Shown here: one piece after another, positions 25,250-35,370 of the stretch | Numbering within the stretch: position 1 is the stretch's first letter | Layout of the letters: every line of letters begins with the position of its first letter | Origin: Aquila chrysaetos chrysaetos | Lineage: Eukaryota; Chordata; Aves; Accipitriformes; Accipitridae | DNA: 64,000 nucleotides | Direction of reading: 5' to 3' | Assembly (NCBI RefSeq): GCF_900496995.4 | Contig: NC_044006.1 | Span: 32,673,120 to 32,737,119, forward strand | Notes under the pieces: model-generated | Seen by the model: only the letters and a program-made list of their open reading frames with translations | Databases searched by the model: none | Told to the model about the DNA's origin: nothing | Translations under genes and position numbers: made by a program

Positions 25250-25960
25250 AATGTGGTTTCCCAGAGCTCTTTTTTTAAAAAGAGTATCCTATCTACCATC
25301 TCCATTTCCTGACGTATGACTGATGGAAGGCAGGGCTTACGCATTGCTGTTGGTAGTTTAGCAGTCTTGTAATTGAGTCTCCTCAGGAGCCCAGAGTGAA
25401 CCCCATCTGGACCCGGTGATTTGTTGTTATTCATTTAATCAACTTGCTCCAAAACCTCCTCTTCTGACAGTTCAATCTGAGGTGGTTTCTCGCTCGTCCC
25501 CAATAGGAAAATGCTGTGGCACAGGAGGCTTCCTGAGGCTCCTCTCCAGCAAAGACCAGCACAGAGGGCTTGTCTGCCTCTGCTCTTACGGTCCTGTCAT
25601 CTCTAAGTGCTCCCATTACCTCACAGTCATCTGTTGGCCCTATGTGTTTGCTGGCAAGTGGCCCCCACCTGATGTGGTTGAAAAAAGGTTGTATTATTGG
25701 GTTTTATGCCTTTTAGCAAATTATTCCACAAAATCCATTTTGGCTTCTTTTACTATGGTTTTGCATCTGATTGCAGAGCTTGTGCTCTTCTGCTTTCCCT
25801 GGTTTGGACAAAACCTACACTTCTTAAGGCTGTCTTTGACAGGCTTCTTTATCCAGCTGCTTACCTTGCGCCTGTTTTACTTTCTTTCTGAAATATTTTC
25901 TGATAACTGGAAATACTTTTACTCTGACCCGGTAGTAAGGTGCCTTTTGAGATAACCTCC
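25250..25960 (-). mobile_element. Decayed CR1/L2-type LINE reverse-transcriptase fragment
   Basis: On the minus strand a frame contains the segment NNNKSPGPDGVHSGLLRRL. This matches the reverse-transcriptase motif of CR1/L2-type LINEs ('KS.GPDGIHP..L'). Upstream in another frame is an acidic linker reading ELSEEEVLEQVD, typical of the region just before it. Before that lies a basic stretch like the one between endonuclease and RT domains. Stops and frameshifts interrupt it, so it is a dead copy. The plus-strand 179-codon frame over 25,416-25,955 is its antisense shadow. Confidence 0.65.
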
Positions 25961-26680
25961 TCACCACCTGCAAGCGTTTTACCCTCTTGGCTGTTGCTTT
26001 TAATTTCCTTTTAACAAGCTGCACACCCATATGTCATGGGTCCCTGTGTGAACCATGCACACCAGTTTCTCTCGAGCACCCAGATGCTCTACAGGCTGCG
26101 TTATTACTGCACCTGGTGAACACCTCTGCCAGGCATGATAACCCACCTATCTGCCAAACGGGCTAAGGAAGGGCGCCAGCATCTTCCCGCTGGCCTCCTT
26201 CCTTTGCTCTGCTATACCTGTAGTTCTTGGGGGACAATTTGGGGAAGAAGGGAGGAGACTCTGTTACTTGTTTACCTACGCTATTTTAATCCATCTGGTA
26301 CGGACTCTGGAGAGTGAGGGACTCTCTCCTTTTCTGGAGTTGGGGACTGAGGCTCCTCTCGCCCCCTTCTTCTCCATCACCTCGTCTCACTCAGCTGGAG
26401 CAAGCGAGGCGACCAAGGCTGCCCTACAGCACTGTCCTGCTCCTCCACGGCTCCACACCACCACGACCCAACAAATGAATGAGCTGGCAAACGGCACCGC
26501 GTATGGAAACCAGCCTGCTCCATTGAGAAGTCTGTGGTCAAAGTGAGCAATTACCTCTCCACGGCCTTTAGTTTTGCCTCCTGTAAATTCTTCTTTTATG
26601 ATGCCCGGTCACTAAATATTAATCTTCCAAATGCAATGGCTCTTCTCTTAGTACGCACGTGACTGGACTCACCCCTGCTG
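25961..26680. other. Non-coding stretch between LINE relics
   Basis: Moderate GC, with one 92-codon open frame at 26,268-26,546 lacking splice limits or a known domain. It may be diverged LINE sequence joining the two recognised fragments. No gene is supported. Confidence 0.3.
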
Positions 26681-26800
26681 CAGGAGGGTTCAGTGGCTTC
26701 CTGTGCATCTCACAATCCAATACCAAATCTGCTCCCCACTCTTAATGACTTTGTGATTTATCAACTTGCCCATCTTTCCTCACTTCAGCTCACTGAGATT
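26681..26800 (+). mobile_element. Short LINE (L2/CR1-like) fragment, C-terminal region
   Basis: The translation around 26,690-26,790 on the plus strand gives HWLPVHL-like residues followed by an IQYQI-like stretch. This recalls the 'LHWLPV..RI.YKI' motif near the end of the reverse-transcriptase protein of L2-type LINEs. It is short, diverged and interrupted, so identity rests on one motif. Confidence 0.35.
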
Positions 26801-27622
26801 TATTTATTCCTTTTGTACATCAGTTCAGGGAAATGAACAGCACACGCATCTCTTTTGCAACCAAACAAAGGTGATACAACAACAAAACCATCATTAAGAA
26901 AAGTCCTTCCTTCCAGGTACTCACATTCACTACTTTTTCAGCAGCTTGCATAACCAGGCCTACTAAACACTGAGTAATTAGTCCTGCTTGGGATTTCTCC
27001 TTAATGCCATTATCCCTAACGGCAACTGGCAAAGATTTTACTTCATGTGTGGCCTTCATTGATTGTGTAATCACCAACATGTTCACGCAAATTGTCTCCT
27101 GGATGTTGAAAGAGATGTCTTGGCATAAATTAATGGAATTTGAAAAGCTTTCAGCACAAAGTTTCTCAAAACTTGTTCCCTCATTATCACTTGCGGTTAT
27201 CCACAAAGCAAACTATTCCTCTTTTCCTGAAAAGTGCTGCACTCTCCAGCTGTGGTCCCAAGCCACACTCCCACCTATTTCACTGAGACCCAAAGACCTA
27301 AACCGGGTCTAAATCCACCAGTCCTGCAAGGTCGCTCTAGACTTCCAGGAAACCATGTTTGTTCAAAGAGATCTTTCCCTGGGTGATGTGGACATGATAC
27401 GAAGCTCTCTGTGATCAATTCTGCTCTGGCTATTCATGCACTTCATGTATGCTGGCTAGTCTCATGTGTAGGAGAAAAAAAAAAAATTAAAAAAAAAGCT
27501 GTTATATCTATGCCCCCCAGAAATCCCTCACTTTCACAGTATAACAGACACTAAAAAAAAACTGGCCAGGATTAAGTAACTGCCAGTACAACTCGCTGAA
27601 CTGGCCTTGCAGCAAAGACTGG
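26801..27622. other. Non-coding stretch with an open frame on each strand
   Basis: A minus-strand frame (26,820-27,206, 128 codons from a TTG) overlaps a plus-strand frame (27,004-27,312). The minus frame contains a phase-0 GTGAGT donor after a segment reading GLVMQAAEKVVN. This would be frame-compatible with the exon-like frame ending at 21,291. Without similarity data I treat both as chance or relic. A-tracts lie at 27,475-27,500. Confidence 0.25.
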
Positions 27623-27883
27623 GCGAGTGTCCTGGTTTCAGCTGGGATAGAGTTAATTTTCCTTCTAGTAGTTGGTATAGTGTTACGTTTTGGATTTAGT
27701 ATGAGAATAATGTTGATAACACACTGATGTTTTCAGTTGTTGCTAAGTAGTGTTTATACTAAGTCAAGATTTTTCAGCTTCTCATGCCCAGCCAGTGAGA
27801 AGGCTGGAGGGGCACAAGAAGTTGGGAGGGGACACAGCCAGGACAGCTGACCCAAACTGGCCAAAGGGGTATTCCACATCATG

Positions 27884-27906
27884 TGACGTCATGCCCAGTA
27901 TATAAA
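27884..27906 (+). promoter_or_regulatory. LTR core promoter: CRE plus TATA
   Basis: A perfect TGACGTCA is followed 7 bp later by TATATAAA. The start site would be expected near 27,930. The pairing matches the other LTR copy, so both solo LTRs keep an intact-looking core promoter. Confidence 0.65.
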
Positions 27907-28086
27907 CTGGGGGGAGTGGGGCTGGGGAGGTGGGGGCAGATCACTGCTCAGGAACTAACTGGGCACCGGTTGGCGAGTGGTGAGCAATTGCATTGTGCAT
28001 CGCTTGTTTTGTATCTTCCAATTCTTTTATTATTATTATTTTCATTTTAGTATTATCATTATTATTATTTTCTTCCTTTCTGACCT

Positions 28087-28092
28087 ATTAAA
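28087..28092 (+). terminator. LTR polyadenylation signal (ATTAAA)
   Basis: ATTAAA lies about 180 bp downstream of the LTR TATA box, in the position of a retroviral R region. The related LTR has the same hexamer in the equivalent place. Confidence 0.6.
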
Positions 28093-28233
28093 CTGTTCTT
28101 ATCTCAACCCACGAGTTGTTTTACTTTTTTTCCCCAATTCTCTCCCCCATCCCACTGTGGGGGCAGGGGGGCGCAGTGAGCTAACGGCTGCGTGGTGTTT
28201 AGTTGCTAGCTGGGGTTAAACCATGACAGTGAG

Positions 28234-29039
28234 CCAGCCCCAAGATCGGAGGAGAAGGGATCTGTGCCCTGAAAAAGATGTGGTGGCCGTGGGAACAAGC
28301 AGCATAAGGTAAGGTGCAGTGAGATCGGATGGGTGACAGGGCTGACACATCCTCTGGGTAAGTATGCGACAGCTGAGCAGAGGCCCTCCCTGAGGCTTGC
28401 ATGTTCATGTCCTGGCCTCAGAGGGCCAAAACTCGAGCAGAAATGTTATTCCTATTAACTGCTTTTTTATCAAAACCGTTCGGGTCAACCTCCTAGCTGA
28501 TCAGGGCAGAGTATTGATGTAGGCAGCTCAAAACCAGACAGCAAGCCAAAAATTACCTGCAACCACATCTTTCTTTCAAAAAACACCTCTGGTTATTTCA
28601 AGGATTTTGGCTATGGAGGCATTGACCACCCCTACACTGAACACAAGCCCCTTGGGATGCTTGGGAGCCCTTGATTGTGGGATCAGATGGAGGCACAGGT
28701 AACCCTTGCGAGCCTCCCTTGCCAAAGTCCCGTGCCGAGTGTACCACCCCGGCCATGTTTCCCCAGGCTGCCCTTGTGTACGCCATGCTTCACCAATGAC
28801 ACTAAACCAGTCAGGGGGTCAAATAACATGCAGGTACGCATGGGGCAGTCCAGATGATGGCTTGGACTGGAGGGTTCCTCCCAGTAACATACAACACATC
28901 TAGAAGCAGCAAATGCTGGTTGCTCCGAGAAAAGAAGAGTTCTGCAGCCTGGAATGGGACCTTCAGAGAAATCCAGGGACCCAATGGCTAAGGAAGAAAG
29001 GGCTATTTTATAAAAGAAAAAAGTAACTAAGCACATCTG
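28234..29039. other. Non-coding stretch
   Basis: No exon is supported. The minus-strand 156-codon frame (28,683-29,153) runs antisense into the CR1 fragment and is an artefact. Part of the sequence just before 29,040 may be more upstream CR1. Confidence 0.35.
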
Positions 29040-29500
29040 TATGCAGCGCTGGTGAAACCAAACTGGGAATAGTGAGTGTACTTCCAACATCCATGTTACC
29101 AGAAGTATTTGGAAAAAGTCAGCAAGCACATAAAGAAGAGCACCCCAAACCAATTGGACAACCAGAGAGCTATTCTCTGCTGAAAGGCTGGGAGTTCAAT
29201 CTGTTTAGCTCATCAGAAAGAAGACCAAGGAATGATTTGATAGACAGCAGATAAGCACTCTAAGGGATGGAAAATATTGGGTATTAAAGAGCTCTTTTAA
29301 TCTCATGGAGAAAAGGGACAGCAAGTATCAAAGACTGGATGGTGAGCTCAGACCCATTCAAATCTGAAACATGGCACACATTTTTAGTATGAGGGTTGAT
29401 GGGCACTGCGAGCAAACTGCCACAGAAAGTTATGGATTTCCTCACCCTTAATTATTTCAATGAATTATTAAAGTCTTTCTGAAAGATATGCTTCAGGCAA
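29040..29500 (+). mobile_element. CR1-type LINE 3' region fragment
   Basis: The plus strand shows the ordered phrases of the CR1 terminal coding region. 'gaaaggctgggagttcaatc' and 'tgtttagctcatcagaaag' come first, then 'aggaatgatttgatagac', later 'cttttaatctcatggagaaa', and finally 'gcacacatttttagta' with a 'gccacagaaagttatggat' segment. These correspond to the conserved ERL..FNLF.L..KRR..DLI and C-terminal stretches. Frames are broken by indels, so it is inactive. Confidence 0.65.
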
Positions 29501-31179
29501 ACATGAATATCCTGTGCTTCGTACAGAGATAAGTGTGTTACACAGAGGGACAGAGGAAGCACGAAGAAATGAGAGTAGCTTTCTGGCCTTGGACACAACC
29601 ACCAAGACTAACCTCCTTCATGCTCTTAGGGGCCCTGGTTGCCCCCTCAGAGGAAGAAGACAGATTTTTCTGGACAGCAAGTCAGACCTGGGGGCCTGTT
29701 TCTGTGCTATGCAGGGGGACTCTGATTACTCTGCTCCTGGCCTTGCTTCAGTGCTTGAAGACCTTTGGCAGCAATGCAGAAGGCAGGAGACTCTTCTTTT
29801 TGTTTGCATTTTGGGTATTTGCAGAAATGTCTCTTCCATTAGCCTCCCTTTCTAACATATGTCCAATCAGCTGCGCCTGTTTGAATTATTGCCTTCTGGG
29901 TTTTATTTCCCTTTTTTCTATTAAATAATCCACCTTGTATCTCTGGCTCTGTAAAACTAGCATTACTTTGTAGGATTTTTACTGGTGTTTACTTGGTTAC
30001 CCTTTAAAACTCTACTAACCACCAATACATGTCAAAACTGGTGTCCACACGCTGCTCACTGCTGTTGGATGCACTTGACAAACACTAGCTGGCAGCACCA
30101 CATTTGCTGCATACATTAGCATATTAGCCTATAAAGTTATTCATACCAAAGTGCATTTCTGCTGTTTAGTTGAAATCCTATCATCTTTACCCTTGCAAGG
30201 CTTTTCTTGGCTGAACATGCAGTTGTTTTGGTCGTTTCCTCGCCAGGCACAACACAAAGGCCTTATTGACTATTCTTGCTCGAGTGAAGGAAGATACCTA
30301 GAAGAGTTTTGCTTACCTTGTAGGCTCCAGCACATAAAAGACTTACTCTGATACCATTTTCAGCACAGTGGGAGCCAGGGCTGCTGAGAGCCTGGGTTAT
30401 TCATATTAATTTTTAATTCTTTGTTATTGCTTCTAATATACTTCAGCTGTTGACAAAAATAGTTCTCTGTACCCACATTTTCTATCCTGTTATTTCCACC
30501 TTTGGGCAGCCAGTGTCCACAACCCTGTGAACTGGGAACCACCTCTGGGAACACAATTTCCCCCTTCCAAAACACTGAGAAAGCTGAAGCTGTTCCTCAC
30601 CACACCAAGGAGGAACCTGACAAAAGGTGTGCCAGAGCCAAAGCACAAGGCAGCAGATGTCCCACGGATGTTCTCTGGGCTGAAACCCCGGAGAAGGCAC
30701 CTCTCCTGCACAGGGAAGGATGCTTTGCACTTACTGTGAGCCCACTTTGGGACCCCCTGCACTGCCTGGCAGCAGGCATATGCTGGGGACAACCACAGCT
30801 GCAGATCTCTGCTGCCTCTCAGACGTTGTCCCATACAACCTCCTGATCTATACATAAAATCCCCTGGCTGAAACGGGGTGGCATTTCTGAGCCAGGCTGG
30901 TTGGTCTGGCCAGGGCATCCGCTTCCAGCTAAGCTGGTGAGGATGCAGGTCATAAGCATCTATATTATGCTGGTCCCTCAACACCTGCACAAGGATGGGC
31001 ATGACTCCTCTCCCACTGAAGGCAGGAGGAAAGAGGGAAGCTTAGCGTATCGCAGTCGGGGCAATATGGGCCACGTCCTGACCATTTCTCGTCGTTTGCT
31101 TACTGGGATGTAGCCAAGTGAAAATGCTGTAACTTGGAGTTGGAAATCATTGATGTTAGCTCTGAACATGAGGACAGAC
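29501..31179. other. Non-coding stretch
   Basis: Longer open frames here (29,533-29,928 plus; 30,490-31,002 minus, 170 codons) have no splice limits or recognisable domains, and strongly overlapping frames on the other strand. I treat them as chance. No RNA gene is seen. Confidence 0.35.
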
Positions 31180-31540
31180 ACAACAGGTCAGAGGAAGGTC
31201 CGCATGGCTAATGGCAGAGGAGCAATGTAGGGTAGTGCTTCTCTGTTAGACACGCTCAGCCTCCAGATGCCGACAGCTTGGAGGTTGATACCTGAGGTTG
31301 AGGTGCTGCCTTCATATTTAACAGCCTTTCATGGGGACTTCTTCCCATCAATCTACCTTGCAGTCCATGTAACTTCAGAGGCACCATGTCCTGAGATAAC
31401 AGGTTCCTCAGCGCACCTGTGGCCTGCGTGAGAATCATCTTCCACCCTTTGTGTTGAATGTCCTCCTCGAGATTTCAGTCGGTGCCCCCTAATTCTCCTG
31501 CTGAAAGAGCTACCACAGGTATAATTCCTGCTTTGGAGGC
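31180..31540 (-). mobile_element. CR1-type LINE 3' end fragment
   Basis: On the minus strand the order of phrases is typical of the CR1 tail. 'gagaattagggggcaccga' and 'ctgaaatctcgaggagga' come first, then 'attcaacacaaagggtgg', 'gaggaacctgttatctcagg', and 'catgaaaggctgttaaatat' before a terminal unrelated stretch. It is 5'-truncated and diverged; borders are approximate. Confidence 0.6.
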
Positions 31541-34500
31541 AAACCATACCACCAAGACCTTAAGCCATGGTATAAATTACAGCAACCTTTCATCCCTCCA
31601 ATGAATGCCGGCACCAGGTGGCAGAGGAAAAAGAAATTGAGGCTGATCTCTGACACCCACCTTTATTCCCTTTACTGAGCCGCCTCCAGCTTTGGCTGAC
31701 AGTCAAGTTCTGCAGCACAAAAATCTGAGACCTTGTACATGTAGCTCACATGAGCAGCTCTTCCTACAGAAAGAGCCCCTTGAAAGCCAGGGAGCTGGCC
31801 CAAGAACAGGTTTTCCTTTCATGAGAAAAGGTTGCAGGTTCAGACTCTAATTTGTTTGATAATTTTTTTATTGTGCTGGCCAACACGCTAAAAAGAGATT
31901 TATTCATGAAAAGGACAACGTCAGCATCTATTCCCTGTGCAAACAGATGAGAAAAAAAATTTGTAAACAGCAGAAGTAAGAGAGAAAGCATGAAGAGCAG
32001 CATACTAAATTACCCCTGCCATGTGGGTCACTTTGGAGAACGTTTTTATTTTATTTATTAAACAGCTTCTGCACAAAGTGTGTTTTGCTCGACTAGGGCA
32101 TCGTACAGTGAATATTAAAATGATGCTGTAGCTCTTAAGTGCTGGGGGCAGGGGGAGAGCGGAAACACCCCTTTTATCCTGGAGTTATTGTTTTATAAAT
32201 AAAAGGTGCTGATGACACTGTGTGTACAACACAGATAGGGCGTAAAGAATCACTGCAGTGGCTTGATAGGGATGATCTGTAGCTGAAAACCCATTAACAC
32301 AGACAGTAGGTGAGGCAAATGTGCTGAAATGTCAGGATGTGGAATGCCAGGAGAACAACCCTTAAAATAGTTCCACCAAAAATAGCCTCTGTGGACAATA
32401 AGAGGGGGGGTTGCCTTCATTTATTTGTATTACCAGCTCCTTGATACACCGTCCCTCGAGCACTCCCAGTTGCAGACAGAGCGGGAGGCCAGGCAAAGGG
32501 CACACTTTCGTCCCACGCATATGTGCCACTGCTGCAGTCCACGTAGGGATGGGAGCACCAATCAAAAAGCAAAGCCCACCGCCCCTGGCGTGCTGGGGCT
32601 GCCGCTGTCAGGGGAGGAAACAGTCACCTCGAGCGGCTGGCAAATACATCGGGTAAAACTACAGCTCCCCAAATGCTTCAGAGCAGCTCTCTGCAAACAG
32701 CAGCAAATCCTCTGACAGAGCCCAAAGGAAATAAATTGAGTGATGCCTGTGAGCTGACAGGGTCTGTGCGAGAGGAGAGGACAAGCACTGATGGGGTGGC
32801 TCTGATGGGGAAGCAGACTCCTACACTCCATCATGCCGAGCACACACCTATTTAACAACCTGAAAAAATCACCTCTTCTCGGCATCTATGCTACCTGCAA
32901 AGCTGGACCCGCCCTCAGGAGCTGCAGGTGGTGCCCACGCAGTCTTCATTTCTCTGGGCGAGCACCACTTAGATGGCTTTAGAGTTAAAGCCTTAACAAG
33001 AGTTAAAGGGAAGGACTCAGCAATGCTTTTTTGCTGCCAGGTACATGTCCCAGCCACATCTCACAAAAGGACCTAGAGTCAACTACACCCATCTTTGGTT
33101 TCTGCAGGGAAAAAAAGTCCAAAAACCAGGTGTGTAGGCAAGAACCATGTCACCATGTGTCCCTGAGCATGATGGCCAGAGGACTAGTTATGCCAGACTT
33201 AGCTCTTGGTGCACACTATAGGCATGACCCAAGGCAGGGAGGGGAAGCCCCCAAGGAGAAGAAAACCATAGGAGAAACCCACTTTTTGGCATATGGTGAA
33301 ATACAGCTATGTCAGCAAAGTTTCATTTGCAATATGTGCAGTGAACATAGGTGGGAATTCAGTGCCTGGATTTGCAGCCAACAGCTTGTGATTCAGTGTG
33401 ATGACTCAGGACTTTCAGTTTCTCTGCAGGCAAAGGCTGCTCAGACCTTACTCAGGCAGAATTTCCATTTTTCATGACAAGAGGCTATGTCTTGCTCTCC
33501 TAGCTCTTGTCCTGATAAAGCTGATATTGCTAACTCACAGCATTTCAGAAATTTTGTACACAATAACCATAGCCCTGAGAAGAGTTGTAACCATTGTTTG
33601 TTGGCTTTATAGTCACCTCTTCTGTGCTTAGAAATGACGTTGTCACACTCTTCCTGAAACCTACTGATCTGATGCTGCATCTGCCAGATCTCCCTGGGAT
33701 CAGGAGGTGAAATAGTCATTCTTGCACCCTCTTCCCTCGGGTACAGATGTTAAAGGCGACTCTTACTCCCGATTTTGATTTTGTAATGTGACCGCCGTGT
33801 ATTTCCATGTACCACCTGTGCAGCATCACCCTATGCAAGTCCAAAGGGTCCAACCTCTCCTTGAAGCAGAGGGCATTCAATGTGTCCAACACCTCCCGTG
33901 CTTTGCCTACCTCTAGGTGACAGCAGAAGATGGGAGTAAGATTTATACCAAGGTCAGGCATAATTAAATAACACAGGATTTGGAATAAATGAAGTATAAA
34001 CAATTCAGGTGTTGGAAAGGATGAGGTGGAAGGAAATCTGAGTGAAGCTTTGACTCTAGAAAGAGTTGAGTGACCACAGACATTGCAGCACTTGGGAAAG
34101 TATAGGAAGGAGGCAGACTGTAGCCTTTGGAAGCATAAATCATAGATTGTATCTATCTTCTCCAGTCATTAGGAAAAAAGAATGAATGACAGAAAAAGAG
34201 AAAGGAGAGGAGGTCAACAGAGAAGGGTTAAAGGTTAATTACCTGATTGCCAGAATATGAAAGGTAATGGCCCCAGATGCCTGTGAATTTCCTTTCAAAA
34301 GAGGCATCATCATTTAATACACTCTTTTATTACCACTTTCATGTCAGCTTCCTTGTGTTCCAAAACGGTCTTTTCTTCTGCTATTAATATGATAACAATT
34401 CACATACCGTTTTTGACATGTTAGGTAAGGGCAGTAAATCTGTTAGAAACATAACCTGCTCCTGCTGAAGTCAACGGGAACTTTGCCACCAATGCCTATG

Positions 34501-35309
34501 GTGATGCGGAAGGTCCGATTCTGATGACTAATGGCATTACTCACATCTTTACTGGAACATGTTGTTTATGAATGATTCCAAAATGTTTGTTCAGAGAGCT
34601 CGATTTAGATGCAAACATTGCCAGCTTGTACTCCATTTTATGATATCGGGAGCTCTCGAACTCTGGTGTGTGTCACCTGTAGTCTGCAGGCTGCCTGCTG
34701 CTCTCATTTTAAGTGAGGGATTTGCATTTTGGAGGGCAGGTAGCATACAAAGGGCTCTTTCTTACAGCAAGCATCGTACAGCATGGGAAAGCCAGAGAAG
34801 CAGTCTATATCTAGGTTTCAAGGTTGAAACATTACAAGCAGGTGGTGGGACTCACAGTCCGTCCCTGGTCCTTTTCCACTGCTCAATGAATGGACAGTCC
34901 CATTGGAAAGGATGAGTATCAATGCCTTAGATTCAGCCAGTTCACCTCAGCCATCCTATAGAAGTCATAAATCAAATTTTTGTAGGCCCTTTGCTCTGGG
35001 CAATGGCCCTAGCTCCATCATCCCCTGATGGAGGGCAAAGGACATGACAGGGGATGTCCCCTGGGCCACCGTGCAGCTACGTGGTCACACATGGATTGGT
35101 ACCTCTCCGCGGGTTTCCTAGGTCCTGCCCCGTAGAGGGTTGCTGAACCCACATCTGCTACAACAGGGTCCAAGAAAGGTCCTCTCTGGGGGTGAGGGAG
35201 GGAAGCAGAGGGCCGTCTCCTTCCAGGGCTCTGTGGGCAGAAGGGCAGTAGCAAGCCTCTGAAGGTCTGAGCTGCAGTCTGCTGCTTTCACCTCTGCTCT
35301 TACTCCAAG
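31541..35309. other. Mostly non-coding stretch with a few exon-like minus-strand frames
   Basis: Two minus-strand patches stand out. At about 31,820-31,934 a strong acceptor ('tttttctcatctgtttgcacag') precedes about 40 open codons (GIDADVVLFMNKSLFSVL...) with no good donor. At about 33,620-33,920 two acceptor-bounded open stretches lie close together (AREVLDTLNALCFKERLD... and EIWQMQHQISRFQEECDN...). I recognise none of them. A decayed or unannotated minus-strand gene is possible, but so is chance. Confidence 0.2.
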
Positions 35310-35370
35310 CACATGGCCCCACGTCAATACTAGATGGGGAAATCGTTTGTGTTACGCCTTGACCTCACAG
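35310..35370 (+). other. Possible exon with strong acceptor and donor
   Basis: A pyrimidine-rich acceptor ('ttcacctctgctcttactccaag') and a good donor ('ctcacag|gtaagc') bound 61 bp, one frame of which is open. The peptide is not recognised. Splice-site pairs like this are common in introns, so the call rests on splice-site strength only. Confidence 0.2.

Larger units (their letters stand above)
27628..28228 (+). mobile_element. Solo LTR of an avian endogenous retrovirus
   Basis: This is a 601-bp element starting TGTCCTGGTTTCAGCTGGGA and ending CATGACA. It is flanked by gcgag (27,623-27,627) and gtgag (28,229-28,233), a 5-bp duplication with one change. It carries a CRE (TGACGTCA, 27,884-27,891), a TATATAAA box (27,899-27,906), TTATTATT-rich sequence and an ATTAAA signal (28,087-28,092), in retroviral U3-R-U5 order. 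No internal retroviral genes adjoin it. It is related to the minus-strand LTR at 8,998-9,579. I recall this start and end as common in neoavian genomes. The family and class need a repeat library. Confidence 0.85.

Noticed and set aside
25416..25955. 179-codon plus-strand open frame
   Set aside because: It lies antisense to a recognisable LINE reverse-transcriptase relic, so it is a shadow.
28683..29153. 156-codon minus-strand open frame
   Set aside because: Antisense to the CR1 fragment from 29,040; no splice limits.
30490..31002. 170-codon minus-strand open frame
   Set aside because: Long for chance but with no known domain, no acceptor or donor at sensible points and overlapping open frames on the other strand. 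Left as unproven.
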